Shown: positions 36,783 to 47,068, numbered from the stretch's first letter. The stretch: DNA of 64,000 nucleotides from an uncultured Paracoccaceae bacterium (GCA_947500135.1 CANMQX010000009.1:1-64000); one strand, 5' to 3'. Program-made: numbers and translations. The notes: a model not told the origin generated them from the sequence alone.

Positions 36783-36805
36783 GTAGGGTGGGTGCAACCC
36801 ACCGC
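36783..36805. repeat. REP-like palindrome between nusG and rplK
   Basis: GTAGGGTGGGT-GCA-ACCCACCGC forms a 7-bp stem (GGTGGGT/ACCCACC) with a 3-nt loop. The same core, GTAAGGTGGGTT/AACCCACC, occurs between fusA and tuf copy 2 (63470-63497). The shape is that of a short dispersed palindromic repeat. It lies 18 bp before the rplK start. Confidence 0.6.
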
Positions 36806-36822
36806 TGAAAAGGAGAAGGCCA

Positions 36823-37248
36823 ATGGCCAAGAAAATCGTGGGTACGCTCAAACTGCAGGTTCCTGCAGGTCAAGCAAACCCGTCCCCACCCGTGGGTCCT
36901 GCGCTGGGTCAGCGCGGCATCAACATCATGGAATTCTGCAAGGCATTTAATGCCAAGTCCGGCGATCTGGAGCCCGGCGCGCCATGCCCAACCGTGATCA
37001 CCTATTATCAGGACAAGTCGTTCTCGATGGAAATCAAGACGCCACCTGCGTCTTACTACATCAAGAAAGCGGCCAAGCTGAAATCCGGGTCCCAGACACC
37101 TGGCAAGTCCGTTGCCGGTTCGATCACGGGTAAGCAGGTGCGCGAAATCGCCGAAGCCAAGATGAAGGACCTCAACGCGACGTCCATCGAAGGCGCAATG
37201 CAGATCATCATGGGTTCTGCCCGTTCTATGGGCATCGAGGTGAAGTAA
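36823..37248 (+). CDS. rplK: 50S ribosomal protein L11
   Basis: 141 aa, normal length. [37 protein letters not shown] and the C-terminal rRNA-binding [15 protein letters not shown] and SARSMGIEV are present. It binds 23S rRNA at the GTPase centre. Its stop overlaps the rplA start (TAATG). Confidence 0.98.
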   Translation: MAKKIVGTLKLQVPAGQANPSPPVGPALGQRGINIMEFCKAFNAKSGDLEPGAPCPTVITYYQDKSFSMEIKTPPASYYIKKAAKLKSGSQTPGKSVAGSITGKQVREIAEAKMKDLNATSIEGAMQIIMGSARSMGIEVK

Positions 37249-37949
37249 TGGCAAAATTTGGTAAGCGCACAACAGCAGCGCGTGAAGCATTTGCTGGCAA
37301 AGAAAACGTGTCTGTGGCCGAAGCTGCGGCACTGGTCAAAGACAACGCCAAGGCGAAGTTCGACGAAACCATCGAAATCGCAATGACGCTGGGCGTTGAC
37401 CCACGTCACGCCGACCAGATGGTCCGTGGCACGGTCAGCCTGCCCAACGGCACTGGTAAAACCGTCCGCGTCGCTGTTTTTGCCCGTGGCGAAAAGGCAG
37501 AAGAAGCCAAGGCAGCCGGTGCAGACATTGTCGGGGCAGAGGACCTGATGGAAACCGTTCAGGGCGGTACCATCGATTTTGACCGTTGCATCGCGACCCC
37601 TGACATGATGGCCGTTGTTGGTCGTCTGGGTAAGGTCCTTGGCCCACGTAACCTGATGCCAAACCCACGCGTTGGCACGGTAACCATGGACGTCAAGCAA
37701 GCTGTCGAAGACGCCAAAGGCGGCCAAGTGCAGTTCAAGGCTGAAAAAGCTGGCGTTGTGCATGCTGGTATCGGCAAGGCATCCTTTTCGGCCAAACAGC
37801 TGGAAGAAAACATGCTGGCTTTCGTTGATGCCGTCGGCAAAGCCAAGCCGTCAGGTGCCAAAGGGACCTATATGAAAAAGATCGCCGTCAGCTCGACCAT
37901 GGGCCCAGGCGTATCGATTGATGTGGCATCGGCAACGGGCAACGCCTGA
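37248..37949 (+). CDS. rplA: 50S ribosomal protein L1
   Basis: 233 aa. The L1 signature [23 protein letters not shown] is present in two adjacent stretches, with [20 protein letters not shown] near the N-terminus. L1 binds the L1 stalk and in many bacteria represses its own rplKA mRNA. It overlaps rplK by one base and is followed by an intrinsic terminator. Confidence 0.98.
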   Translation: MAKFGKRTTAAREAFAGKENVSVAEAAALVKDNAKAKFDETIEIAMTLGVDPRHADQMVRGTVSLPNGTGKTVRVAVFARGEKAEEAKAAGADIVGAEDLMETVQGGTIDFDRCIATPDMMAVVGRLGKVLGPRNLMPNPRVGTVTMDVKQAVEDAKGGQVQFKAEKAGVVHAGIGKASFSAKQLEENMLAFVDAVGKAKPSGAKGTYMKKIAVSSTMGPGVSIDVASATGNA

Positions 37950-37971
37950 TCCGATTGACCATAACGAAAAG

Positions 37972-38006
37972 AAGGCGGGTCCCTGATCGGGGCCCGCCTT
38001 TTTTCT
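37972..38006 (+). terminator. Intrinsic terminator after rplA
   Basis: AAGGCGGG(T)CCC pairs with GGG(G)CCCGCCTT around TGATC and is followed by TTTTCTTTT. It separates the rplKA transcript from rplJL. Confidence 0.9.
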
Positions 38007-38349
38007 TTTGAACCGATATGTCTGTGCGCAGATCGACATATCGGTGAGGCGATCACCGTTCCCGCCGCCTCTACCAATGAAACGGGCTGTTGTGGATTGA
38101 AATCAATCGCGTCCCGCAGTAGTGAACAGTTCTGGGCCGCAGGATTGATTCGTGCGTCCCGTATTCGTCCGAGACGGTGGGTTGGCCAAATGCCTTTAAT
38201 TCCTGCCTGAGACGGGATTGACCAGATCTCCTAAGGCTCTTTTGAGGCTTGTCTGGCGCGCCCCGTTTGCATGGACTGTAGACTGTTGGGCGGCTGGGCC
38301 GTTTAACAAAATTGAGCCGGGAAGCAATTCCCAAACTTGGAGTGAAACT
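38007..38349 (+). promoter_or_regulatory. rplJ leader (343 bp without a gene)
   Basis: The stretch begins with a perfect 11-bp hairpin (38012-38022 with 38035-38045, arm ACCGATATGTC). No ORF here looks real. The rest should hold the rplJL promoter and the mRNA leader to which the L10-L12 complex binds for autoregulation, as is known in E. coli; I could not fold that binding site by eye. The ribosome site GGAG lies about 8 nt before the GTG start of rplJ. Confidence 0.5.
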
Positions 38350-38862
38350 GTGGATAGAGCACAAAAAGAACAGCTGGTCGAAGATCTCGGCCAGATCTTT
38401 GAAAGCTCTGGCGTCGTAGTGGTTGCCCATTACGAAGGCATGACAGTTGCTGAAATGCAGGACCTGCGCGCGCAAATGCGTGATGCGGGTGGGTCCGTGC
38501 GCGTTGCCAAGAACAAGCTCGCCAAAATCGCCCTAGAGGGAAAGCCATGCGAGAGCATTGCTGACTACCTCGAAGGCATGACCGTTCTCGCCTATTCCGA
38601 AGACCCTGTCGCTGCTGCGAAGGTCGTGGATACATATGCCAAAGGGAACGACAAACTTGTCGTTCTTGGCGGTGCTATGGGCGATACGGCACTGGATCCA
38701 GCTGGTGTGAAATCAGTTGCCGGGATGCCATCGCGCGAGGAGCTTATTGCTTCTATCGCGGGCTGCATCGGGGCACCTGCAAGCAACATCGCCGGGGCCA
38801 TTGGCGCGCCTGCTTCGAACATCGCGAGCGTTCTTTCGACCATCGAAGAGAAAGCTGCATAA
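38350..38862 (+). CDS. rplJ: 50S ribosomal protein L10
   Basis: 170 aa when started at GTG 38350 ([17 protein letters not shown]). This is the expected length for L10, whereas an ATG further upstream (38218) would add 44 residues unlike any L10. The helix [20 protein letters not shown] and [13 protein letters not shown] are conserved, and the C-terminal tail binds L7/L12 dimers. GGAG lies upstream. It is co-transcribed with rplL. Confidence 0.95.
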   Translation: MDRAQKEQLVEDLGQIFESSGVVVVAHYEGMTVAEMQDLRAQMRDAGGSVRVAKNKLAKIALEGKPCESIADYLEGMTVLAYSEDPVAAAKVVDTYAKGNDKLVVLGGAMGDTALDPAGVKSVAGMPSREELIASIAGCIGAPASNIAGAIGAPASNIASVLSTIEEKAA

Positions 38863-38930
38863 AGCATCTGAATTGACTGGGGGCCGCGGCCTCACGTTGG
38901 AACACACTAAATTAGAAACGGAAAAAGCAA

Positions 38931-39305
38931 ATGGCTGATCTGAAAAAACTGGCTGAAGAGATCGTTGGTCTGACCCTTCTCGAAGCACAAGAACTGAAAA
39001 CCATCCTGAAGGATGAGTATGGCATCGAGCCCGCTGCTGGCGGCGCTGTGATGATGGCTGGTCCTGGCGGCGACGCTGGCGAAGCGGCTGAAGAGAAAAC
39101 TGAATTTGACGTCGTTCTGAAGAACGCCGGCGCATCCAAAATCAACGTGATCAAAGAAGTCCGCGGCATCACTGGTCTTGGCCTGAAAGAAGCCAAGGAT
39201 CTGGTTGAAGCTGGTGGCAAGATCAAAGAAGGCGCGTCCAAGGACGAAGCCGAAGAGATCAAAGGCAAGCTGGAAGCAGCTGGCGCCGAAGTCGAACTGG
39301 CCTAA
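38931..39305 (+). CDS. rplL: 50S ribosomal protein L7/L12
   Basis: 124 aa. The N-terminal dimerisation helix ([20 protein letters not shown]) is followed by an Ala/Gly-rich hinge and the factor-binding C-terminal domain ([20 protein letters not shown] and [14 protein letters not shown]). In most bacteria rpoB follows directly; here two opposite-strand genes and 3.6 kb intervene, so rplL ends its transcript at an intrinsic terminator. Confidence 0.98.
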   Translation: MADLKKLAEEIVGLTLLEAQELKTILKDEYGIEPAAGGAVMMAGPGGDAGEAAEEKTEFDVVLKNAGASKINVIKEVRGITGLGLKEAKDLVEAGGKIKEGASKDEAEEIKGKLEAAGAEVELA

Positions 39306-39327
39306 GCCAAACCGACGCGATCAATCA

Positions 39328-39360
39328 AACCGGGTCCGCCATGTGCGGCCCGGTTTTTTT
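39328..39360 (+). terminator. Intrinsic terminator after rplL
   Basis: AACCGGG(T)CCGC pairs with GCGG(C)CCGGTT and is followed by a run of seven T residues. Confidence 0.93.
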
Positions 39361-39466
39361 GTGCCTGACGAAATCTAACCGCAACGGTCGGTGGTGTTGC
39401 CTGACCCCCATCCGCACGGTGGCTGCGAATCAATCGTAAATGCTGTGATTTCGGCTAAAAAACAGT

Positions 39467-39505
39467 GTCGGCAAAGCGTCGGCCAGACGTCGGCAAAACG
39501 TCGGA
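39467..39505. repeat. Four GTCGG repeats at exact 11-nt spacing
   Basis: GTCGGC-type units start at 39467, 39478, 39489 and 39500, with consensus GTCGGCAAAAC. They lie between the convergent 3' ends of rplL and the GGDEF-EAL gene. The spacing equals about one DNA helical turn. Confidence 0.75.
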
Positions 39506-39595
39506 CCCCAAATGCCAGAACCGGGCATTTAACATAGCGTGCGTTGTAAGTGTGAATGCGGTGTTAACCATTAGCTGAGATGCGTTTGACGCAAT

Positions 39596-41650
39596 TCAGA
39601 CCGTGATCTGGTTGGGTGTTGCGCCGGATTGAAAGAACGCATCGATGGGCACGGGCCGCGACAGGTAGTAACCCTGTATCTGGTCGCAGCCACTTTCGAC
39701 CAGCCAATCATATTCCGCGCGTGTTTCGACCCCTTCGGCGACAGAGATTGCGTTGATCTGTTTGGCCAGTGTCAGGATCAGCCGGATAATCGGGCCGGTA
39801 TCAGGCAGCCCGCTGATGAAGGATTTGTCGATCTTGATGCAGTTCAGTGGGAAGCGCGAGATGTAGGACAGGTTTGAATAGCCCGTCCCAAAATCATCAA
39901 TCGCGATCCGGTAGCCGAGGGCGGCAATCTCGTGCAGCTTTTGAGCGATAGTTTCGTGATCACCGATCAGCACGTTTTCAGTAATCTCAAGTTCGATCTT
40001 TTTACGTGGGAAACCCGGTTTCTTGGCGTAATGCCGTAATGCGCCGAGCAGCTCGTCGTTTTGAAACTGGCGGGGCGAGATGTTGATCGACACTTCGGTG
40101 TCCAGCCCTTGCTGCGCCCATGTGATGGCCTGCTGGCACCCGACATCCAGAACCCATTGGCCAAGCGCCTCTATCATGCCGGTTTCTTCGCAGATCGGAA
40201 TGAACCGGTCGGGCATGATCATCCCGTTTTCGGGGTGGTTCCATCGTACAAGCGCCTCTGCCGAGACGATGGTTTTTGTCCGCAGGTCCACCCGTGGCTG
40301 GTAGTGGACGATAAATTCACCCTTTTCGATCCCGCGTTTGATATCCGCTTCGATCTGGCGCCGTTCTTTGACGGCGGTCCCGATATTGTCGTCGAAATAG
40401 GTGACCTGATCGCGGCCATTCTGTTTCGAGATGTATAGCGCGATATCTGCGTTGCTGAGGATTGTGGTAAAATCGGCCTCTTGCGGTTCGAATATCGAGA
40501 CCCCCGCACTGACCGTTACGTTGACATGGGTGGTTGCGTGGTTGATCGGCTCTGAAAAGGCTTGCCGGAGTTGCGCGACCCTTTCCTTGAGCCCGTCGAG
40601 ATCCGCAACATCACGCAGAAGCAGGACAAATTCATCGCCCCCCAAACGCGCAATCATGTCGTCGCCCCTGATCATCTTGCGGGCGCGCACGGCCAGTTGT
40701 TTCAGAACAACATCGCCCATTTCATGGCCCAGCGCGTCATTGATCTGTTTGAATTTGTCGACATCGAAGTAAAGCAGCGCGCATTTCCCGGCCCCGTCTT
40801 TGGACAGGTTTTCGATATGGCTCAGCAGGAAGGCCCGATTGTAACAGCCGGTCAACTGGTCCCTGTCGGCCAGATAACGCGCCTTGTCCCGGGCGATTTT
40901 CAGCTCTGTCACATCAATTGCGGTGACCAATGCTGCGGGTTCGCCTGTGACGGCGTCATTGCACCGTTTGACAGAAATATCGTGCCAGCGCGCACCTGCG
41001 CCGGTGCAAACCCGCGCCACAATCCGGTGTTCGCCATGCCCAAGCAGGGCCTGCATGACTTCGAGGTGATCAGCACTGCTGAGGAAGATATCCGCAAAAA
41101 GATGTTGCGAGCTCATCGCTGCATTTCTGGCGGCAGGGTTCATGTAAAGCAGCGCGCCATCGATGCTGTAGAGCGTGATCATGACGTCGGTGTGCAACAA
41201 CGCCTCTGCGCTGCGCAGGTTTTCGGGCGCGTCATCCTTGTGATCGACGACCTCGCAATGCATCCCCATGCGCCCGTCGGCAAGCCGGATCCCGGTATAG
41301 ACGACCATGACGCTGGTCGGCGTTCCGTTGGGGTAGAGCGTCCAGAGTTCGTTAAAGGACGCATCCCGTTCGGCGAAATCAAACTGATATTGCTTGAGCC
41401 GTTTGCGCACCATCGCAGACATGTCCTGCCTGAGATCGCGCGCGCAAAGCTTTGCCTCGTCTTCGGCCTGCCAAAGCGTGCAGGCGGTTTTGTTGGCAAA
41501 GACAATCCGCGAATTGTCGATGTCATAGATCCAGATCGGGGTCTTTAATCGCCTGATGATCGCAAAGCTTTCATCGGTCACGACAAGGCCGCCGGCTGGT
41601 TTGCCAGCCAGCAGCGATGCGTTTGCGATATCAATGGCCCCTGTCTTCAT
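39596..41650 (-). CDS. PAS-GGDEF-EAL cyclic-di-GMP signalling protein, 684 aa
   Basis: Two PAS-like segments (about residues 30-130 and 150-250) lead to a GGDEF domain with an intact active site GGDEF at 337-341 and an intact inhibitory I-site RGDD (328-331). The EAL domain has EAL at 465-467, then DDFGTGYSNLSY near 590 and EGVET. Both diguanylate cyclase and phosphodiesterase sites look complete, so the direction of activity depends on the sensory input. No TM is visible, so it is cytoplasmic. It lies 23 bp after the GST gene on the same strand and is probably co-transcribed with it; a CtrA-type box precedes the pair. Confidence 0.92.
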   Translation of the reverse strand: MKTGAIDIANASLLAGKPAGGLVVTDESFAIIRRLKTPIWIYDIDNSRIVFANKTACTLWQAEDEAKLCARDLRQDMSAMVRKRLKQYQFDFAERDASFNELWTLYPNGTPTSVMVVYTGIRLADGRMGMHCEVVDHKDDAPENLRSAEALLHTDVMITLYSIDGALLYMNPAARNAAMSSQHLFADIFLSSADHLEVMQALLGHGEHRIVARVCTGAGARWHDISVKRCNDAVTGEPAALVTAIDVTELKIARDKARYLADRDQLTGCYNRAFLLSHIENLSKDGAGKCALLYFDVDKFKQINDALGHEMGDVVLKQLAVRARKMIRGDDMIARLGGDEFVLLLRDVADLDGLKERVAQLRQAFSEPINHATTHVNVTVSAGVSIFEPQEADFTTILSNADIALYISKQNGRDQVTYFDDNIGTAVKERRQIEADIKRGIEKGEFIVHYQPRVDLRTKTIVSAEALVRWNHPENGMIMPDRFIPICEETGMIEALGQWVLDVGCQQAITWAQQGLDTEVSINISPRQFQNDELLGALRHYAKKPGFPRKKIELEITENVLIGDHETIAQKLHEIAALGYRIAIDDFGTGYSNLSYISRFPLNCIKIDKSFISGLPDTGPIIRLILTLAKQINAISVAEGVETRAEYDWLVESGCDQIQGYYLSRPVPIDAFFQSGATPNQITV

Positions 41651-41673
41651 TTTTGATGAACCAATGCCATTTG

Positions 41674-42306
41674 CTACGCAGCAGCCTCGGTCAGGTGCCC
41701 AAGTTCAGACAAAGGTCGGAAGGATGCCGTTTGCGTCACGTCGTCGATCCATCTGGCGACATGCGGGAAGTCGGTTTTCGAAAGCCCGGCTTCTTCCAAC
41801 ACATGCACATAGCCAAAGACCGCGATATCAGCGATGGAATAGCCCGATTGCAGTATGAATTGCCTTTCGGCAAGGTGGTCATCCAGCCGCCCCAGTCCGG
41901 GCATCGCCTGCATCTGCCATGCGGTGATGTCATCCGCCCGTTCGGCCCGCTGCGCGGGCAGGATGGTCGTGAAGAACCGCGCCGGAGAGATGAACGGTTC
42001 GAGCTTGGATTGTTCGAAAAACATCCATTGCAATGCTTCGGCCCGTTCCGTAGCCGTTTGCGGCATCAGCGCGCTGCCTTCCGCCAGATACCAGATCATC
42101 GCGTTGCTTTCGCCGATCCCGGCATCAGCATCGGTTTGCAGATAAGGCACAACACCAAGTGGATTGATCGCAAGGTAATCTTCGGACTTTTGTTCGCCCG
42201 AAAGCACGTCCACAAGTTTTAATGCGCATTCCATGTTTAACTGCTTCATTGTTAGCCATGGCTTGTAGCAATTGCCCGAGCCAAGGCATGCATAGAGCAC
42301 ATTCAT
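41674..42306 (-). CDS. Glutathione S-transferase family protein, 210 aa
   Basis: The N-terminal thioredoxin-like domain contains SGNCYKPWLTMKQLN, NPLGVVPYL (cis-Pro) and GESNAMIWYLAEG, the glutathione-binding ESxAI-type motif. The all-helical C-terminal domain ends with YSIADIAVFGYVHV. The residue at the usual catalytic Ser/Cys position is in GSGNCYK, so a Cys or Ser type is possible. The substrate is unknown. It is the first gene of the probable GST/GGDEF-EAL transcript. Confidence 0.88.
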   Translation of the reverse strand: MNVLYACLGSGNCYKPWLTMKQLNMECALKLVDVLSGEQKSEDYLAINPLGVVPYLQTDADAGIGESNAMIWYLAEGSALMPQTATERAEALQWMFFEQSKLEPFISPARFFTTILPAQRAERADDITAWQMQAMPGLGRLDDHLAERQFILQSGYSIADIAVFGYVHVLEEAGLSKTDFPHVARWIDDVTQTASFRPLSELGHLTEAAA

Positions 42307-42928
42307 CGCTTTCTCCCGCTTATGTAAAACGGGACCAAAGCTATGGCCGCACCCTTAATTGAACCCTAATCTGCGCATAGCGACAGACCTGGATTTGCCT
42401 AAAAATGTATCCTTTGGCGCAACACCACCCAAATTGCGTTCTCAGCTTGGGCGTTAAGTGGTTAACAATTGGTTAAATTGTCCCTTCCCGCAGGGTCACG
42501 GCGATATCTGCAATGGCGCTTGTCATTTATGCAACGGTGGGGCGTACCATGTGCTTTGCCGCTGTCGCAGCACGGATCGCGGCGGTAATCACACGCCCAC
42601 TGCCAGAGCAGAGATGAATTCCGCGTTCCCATCATGCGCGCCTTGTCAAGAAAAACTTATTGATTTCTGGGATTGCCCTTGAACTTTGACCGAATCTCTC
42701 TTAATTCACCCCCTCAGGCCCAACAAATTCGGAAAATCGACAATCTGGTTCATTTGAAACTTATCTTTCAAAGCGCTCTTTCCTGCGCGCTTTGATAGGT
42801 AAGTTGATCGTTTCGGGAGAGGTGTTTGGGTTGCACCTCAGGTATTGAAACGGTCCTGCCTCAATCGGACGTGCGTTTTGGTGACCCGACCAGAGCGCGC
42901 GTTCTGACATTATGGAGACCCGGCTCTT
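42307..42928. promoter_or_regulatory. Divergent GST / rpoB control region (622 bp without a gene)
   Basis: The stretch holds a CtrA-type box (42462-42476, listed separately) and, closer to rpoB, a perfect 9-bp hairpin (42768-42776 with 42787-42795, arm TCAAAGCGC) that would lie in the rpoB leader. The rpoB promoter must be in this region because rpoB is cut off from rplJL; a TTGAAC/TTGACC cluster near 42680-42695 is a candidate -35 area. No protein-coding signal was found. Confidence 0.55.
42462..42476. promoter_or_regulatory. CtrA-type binding site (TTAA-N7-TTAA)
   Basis: TTAACAATTGGTTAA is a full CtrA consensus with the correct 7-nt spacer, preceded by a further TTAA at 42454. It lies 156 bp upstream of the GST/GGDEF-EAL genes and 450 bp upstream of rpoB. 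In Dinoroseobacter and Rhodobacter CtrA controls motility, gene transfer agent and c-di-GMP genes, which fits the GGDEF-EAL target. Confidence 0.6.
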
Positions 42929-45900
42929 ATGGCTTCAACGTTCCTTGGTCAGAAACGTCTACGTAAGTACTACGGTAAAATCCGCGAAGTACTTGAAATG
43001 CCGAACCTTATTGAGGTTCAAAAATCATCCTACGATTTGTTCCTACGCTCTGGCGATAGTGACACGCCGCTTGACGGTGAAGGCATCAAAGGTGTCTTCC
43101 AATCGGTGTTCCCGATCAAGGATTTCAATGAAACAGCCGTGCTTGAATTCGTCAAGTACGAGCTGGAAAAGCCGAAATATGATGTTGAGGAATGTCAGCA
43201 ACGCGACATGACTTACAGTGCGCCCTTGAAGGTGACCCTGCGTCTGATCGTGTTTGATGTCGATGAAGACACGGGTGCCAAGTCTGTCAAAGACATCAAA
43301 GAGCAAGACGTGTTCATGGGCGATATGCCTTTGATGACGCCCAATGGCACCTTCGTCGTCAACGGCACCGAGCGTGTGATCGTGTCCCAGATGCACCGGT
43401 CCCCCGGCGTGTTCTTTGACCACGACAAGGGCAAGACCCATTCGTCTGGTAAACTGCTGTTCGCATGCCGGATCATTCCTTATCGTGGTTCGTGGCTCGA
43501 CTTTGAATTCGACGCCAAGGATCTGGTGTTCTGCCGGATTGACCGCCGTCGTAAGCTGCCTGTGACCACCCTGCTTTATGCGCTGGGCCTGGACCAGGAA
43601 GGCATCATGAATGCCTATTACGACACGGTTGAGTATAAGCTGGAAAAGAAGGGCAAGGGTTGGACCACCAAGTTCTTCCCCGAGCGTGTGCGCGGCACCC
43701 GCCCTGCCTTTGATCTGGTAGATGCCAAAACCGGTGAAGTGATCGCCAAGGCCGGTGAAAAGGTCACGCCACGTTCGGTCAAGAAGCTGATCGACGCAGG
43801 CGAAGTGACCGATCTGTTGGTCCCATATGAAAACATCGTCGGCAAGTTTGTTGCCCAGGACATCATCAACGAGGAAAACGGCGCGATCTATGTCGAAGCT
43901 GGTGATGAGTTGACGCTGGAGATGGACAAGGAAGGCGAGGTTATCGGCGGTACGCTGAAAGACCTCGTTGATGCGGGTATCAAAACTATCCCTGTGCTGG
44001 ACATCGATAACGTGACTGTGGGCGCCTATATGCGCAACACAATGGCGTCGGATAAGAACATGAACCGCGAAACCGCGCTCATGGATATTTACCGCGTCAT
44101 GCGTCCGGGTGAGCCGCCGACCGTTGATTCAGCCTCTGCGTTGTTTGACACGCTGTTCTTTGACAGCGAGCGTTATGACCTGTCCGCTGTTGGCCGTGTG
44201 AAGATGAACATGCGCCTTGACCTGGATGCCGAGGACACCATGCGCACCTTGCGCAAGGAAGACATCGTCGCCTGTATCAAGGCACTGGTCGAACTGCGCG
44301 ATGGCAAGGGCGATGTCGATGACATTGACCACCTTGGCAACCGTCGTGTCCGGTCCGTTGGCGAGCTGATGGAAAACCAGTATCGCGTTGGCCTGCTGCG
44401 CATGGAACGTGCGATCAAAGAGCGTATGTCTTCTGTCGAAATCGACACGGTGATGCCGCAGGACCTGATCAACGCGAAACCCGCTGCTGCCGCTGTGCGC
44501 GAATTCTTTGGCTCAAGCCAGCTGTCGCAGTTCATGGACCAAACCAACCCGCTGTCCGAAGTCACGCATAAGCGCCGCTTGTCCGCGCTTGGGCCCGGTG
44601 GTCTGACACGTGAGCGTGCCGGTTTTGAGGTGCGCGACGTGCACCCAACCCATTACGGCCGGATGTGCCCGATTGAAACGCCGGAAGGGCCAAACATTGG
44701 TCTGATTAACTCGCTGGCCACATTCGCCCGCGTGAACAAATACGGCTTTATTGAAACACCTTATCGCAAGGTGACGGACGGTAAGGTAACTGACGAAGTC
44801 AGCTACATGTCCGCGACCGAAGAAATGCGCCATACTGTGGCGCAGGCCAACGCGAATATGGCGGAAGACGGGTCGTTCAATAACGACCTCGTCTCGACCC
44901 GGAAAAACGGTGATTACACGCTGTCCCCGCGCGAAAACGTGGACCTGATTGACGTGTCGCCAAAGCAGCTTGTGTCTGTTGCTGCCTCCCTGATCCCGTT
45001 CCTCGAAAACGACGATGCGAACCGGGCCCTGATGGGATCGAACATGCAACGTCAGGCGGTGCCACTGCTGCAGGCCGAGGCCCCGTTGGTGGGCACCGGT
45101 ATCGAAGAAGTGGTTGCCCGCGATTCAGGGGCAGCGATCATGGCGAAACGTGCGGGTATCATCGACCAGGTCGATGCCCAGCGTATCGTTATTCGTGCTA
45201 CATCCGATCTGGAATTGGGCGATGCTGGCGTTGACATCTACCGGATGCGCAAATTCCAGCGGTCCAACCAGAACACCTGCATCAACCAGCGTCCGCTGGT
45301 GAAAGTGGGTGATACGGTTCTGAAAGGCGAAGTGATTGCCGATGGTCCATCCACCGATATTGGTGAGTTGGCCTTGGGTAAAAACGTGGTCGTCGCGTTT
45401 ATGCCTTGGAATGGCTACAACTACGAAGACTCGATCCTGATTTCCGAGCGTATCGTGCGCGATGACGTCTTTACCTCGATCCATATCGAGGAATTTGAAG
45501 TCGCCGCCCGTGACACCAAGCTTGGGCCAGAGGAAATCACCCGCGATATTCCAAACGTCGGTGAAGAAGCGCTGCGCAATCTGGATGAAGCCGGTATCGT
45601 TTATATCGGTGCAGAGGTTGGGCCTGCAGATATCCTTGTTGGCAAGATCACACCAAAGGGTGAAAGCCCGATGACGCCGGAAGAAAAGCTGCTGCGCGCC
45701 ATCTTTGGTGAAAAGGCATCTGATGTGCGTGACACATCCTTGCGCCTGCCACCGGGTGACTTTGGGACGATCGTAGAGGTCCGTGTTTTCAATCGCCACG
45801 GCGTTGAAAAAGACGAACGTGCCTTGCAGATCGAGCGGGAAGAGGTTGAGCGCCTTGCCCGTGACCGCGACGACGAATTGGTGATCCTGGATCGGAACAT

Positions 45901-47068
45901 CTATGCCCGTCTGTGGGACATCATCAACGGCAAGAAAGCGGCCAAAGGTCCAAAGGGTTTCAAGCCCGGTGCCATTGTGTCCGAGGAAAGCACAGCCGAT
46001 CTGACCCGTGGTCAGTGGTGGCAGCTGGCCATGGAAGACGAGGATGACGCGAAAATCGTCGAGGCCCTGAACGAGCAGTATGAAATCCAGAAACGTGCCA
46101 TGGATGCAAGGTTCGAGGATAAGGTCGAGAAGGTCCGTCGCGGTGATGATCTGCCGCCGGGCGTGATGAAGATGGTCAAAGTCTTTGTGGCTGTGAAGCG
46201 CAAGCTGCAGCCCGGCGACAAGATGGCCGGTCGTCACGGCAACAAAGGTGTTATTTCCAAGGTTGTGCCTATGGAAGACATGCCGTTCCTGGCAGATGGG
46301 ACACCGGTTGACTTCTGTCTGAACCCACTGGGCGTTCCTAGCCGGATGAACGTCGGTCAGATCCTTGAGACCCATATGGGTTGGGCCGCACGCGGCCTGG
46401 GTATCCAGATTGATGATGCTTTGGGTGAATATCGCCGCTCTGGCGATCTGACCCCGGTGCGTGATGCGATGAAGATCGTCTATGGCGATAACGTCTATGA
46501 CGAAGGCATCGCTGGCATGGACGAGGATCAACTGGTCGAGGCCGCAGGCAACGTTATTGGCGGTGTGCCGATTGCGACGCCTGTCTTTGACGGTGCGAAA
46601 GAGGCTGACGTGAACGATGCGCTGACGCGCGCGGGCTTTGATACCTCTGGCCAGTCGGTTCTGTTTGATGGCCGCACAGGTGAACAGTTTAGCCGTAAGG
46701 TCACAGTGGGTGTGAAATACCTGCTGAAGCTGCATCACCTGGTCGATGACAAGATCCACGCACGTTCCACCGGGCCTTACAGCCTTGTCACGCAGCAGCC
46801 ATTGGGCGGTAAAGCCCAGTTCGGCGGCCAGCGTTTCGGGGAAATGGAAGTCTGGGCATTGGAAGCTTATGGCGCCGCTTACACCTTGCAGGAAATGCTG
46901 ACGGTGAAGTCGGATGACGTGGCAGGGCGGACGAAAGTGTACGAGTCCATCGTGAAGGGCGAAGACAATTTCGAAGCTGGCGTGCCAGAATCGTTCAACG
47001 TGCTCGTGAAAGAAGTCCGGGGCCTTGGCCTCAACATGGAACTCCTTGATGCGGAGGATGAGGAGTGA
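42929..47068 (+). CDS. rpoB: RNA polymerase beta subunit
   Basis: 1379 aa, the expected alphaproteobacterial length. The rifampicin pocket [20 protein letters not shown] and [10 protein letters not shown] looks wild type. Also visible are [20 protein letters not shown], the catalytic-site [11 protein letters not shown] and the C-terminal [20 protein letters not shown]. It has its own long leader because rplJL lie 3.6 kb upstream and end in a terminator. The stop overlaps the GTG of the next small gene (GTGA). Confidence 0.99.
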   Translation: MASTFLGQKRLRKYYGKIREVLEMPNLIEVQKSSYDLFLRSGDSDTPLDGEGIKGVFQSVFPIKDFNETAVLEFVKYELEKPKYDVEECQQRDMTYSAPLKVTLRLIVFDVDEDTGAKSVKDIKEQDVFMGDMPLMTPNGTFVVNGTERVIVSQMHRSPGVFFDHDKGKTHSSGKLLFACRIIPYRGSWLDFEFDAKDLVFCRIDRRRKLPVTTLLYALGLDQEGIMNAYYDTVEYKLEKKGKGWTTKFFPERVRGTRPAFDLVDAKTGEVIAKAGEKVTPRSVKKLIDAGEVTDLLVPYENIVGKFVAQDIINEENGAIYVEAGDELTLEMDKEGEVIGGTLKDLVDAGIKTIPVLDIDNVTVGAYMRNTMASDKNMNRETALMDIYRVMRPGEPPTVDSASALFDTLFFDSERYDLSAVGRVKMNMRLDLDAEDTMRTLRKEDIVACIKALVELRDGKGDVDDIDHLGNRRVRSVGELMENQYRVGLLRMERAIKERMSSVEIDTVMPQDLINAKPAAAAVREFFGSSQLSQFMDQTNPLSEVTHKRRLSALGPGGLTRERAGFEVRDVHPTHYGRMCPIETPEGPNIGLINSLATFARVNKYGFIETPYRKVTDGKVTDEVSYMSATEEMRHTVAQANANMAEDGSFNNDLVSTRKNGDYTLSPRENVDLIDVSPKQLVSVAASLIPFLENDDANRALMGSNMQRQAVPLLQAEAPLVGTGIEEVVARDSGAAIMAKRAGIIDQVDAQRIVIRATSDLELGDAGVDIYRMRKFQRSNQNTCINQRPLVKVGDTVLKGEVIADGPSTDIGELALGKNVVVAFMPWNGYNYEDSILISERIVRDDVFTSIHIEEFEVAARDTKLGPEEITRDIPNVGEEALRNLDEAGIVYIGAEVGPADILVGKITPKGESPMTPEEKLLRAIFGEKASDVRDTSLRLPPGDFGTIVEVRVFNRHGVEKDERALQIEREEVERLARDRDDELVILDRNIYARLWDIINGKKAAKGPKGFKPGAIVSEESTADLTRGQWWQLAMEDEDDAKIVEALNEQYEIQKRAMDARFEDKVEKVRRGDDLPPGVMKMVKVFVAVKRKLQPGDKMAGRHGNKGVISKVVPMEDMPFLADGTPVDFCLNPLGVPSRMNVGQILETHMGWAARGLGIQIDDALGEYRRSGDLTPVRDAMKIVYGDNVYDEGIAGMDEDQLVEAAGNVIGGVPIATPVFDGAKEADVNDALTRAGFDTSGQSVLFDGRTGEQFSRKVTVGVKYLLKLHHLVDDKIHARSTGPYSLVTQQPLGGKAQFGGQRFGEMEVWALEAYGAAYTLQEMLTVKSDDVAGRTKVYESIVKGEDNFEAGVPESFNVLVKEVRGLGLNMELLDAEDEE

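Noticed and set aside
42458..42682. Cys-rich 74-aa reading frame in the rpoB upstream region
   Set aside because: It overlaps the CtrA-type box, lacks a ribosome site and shows no coherent domain; the Cys clusters come from TGC/TGT-rich non-coding DNA.
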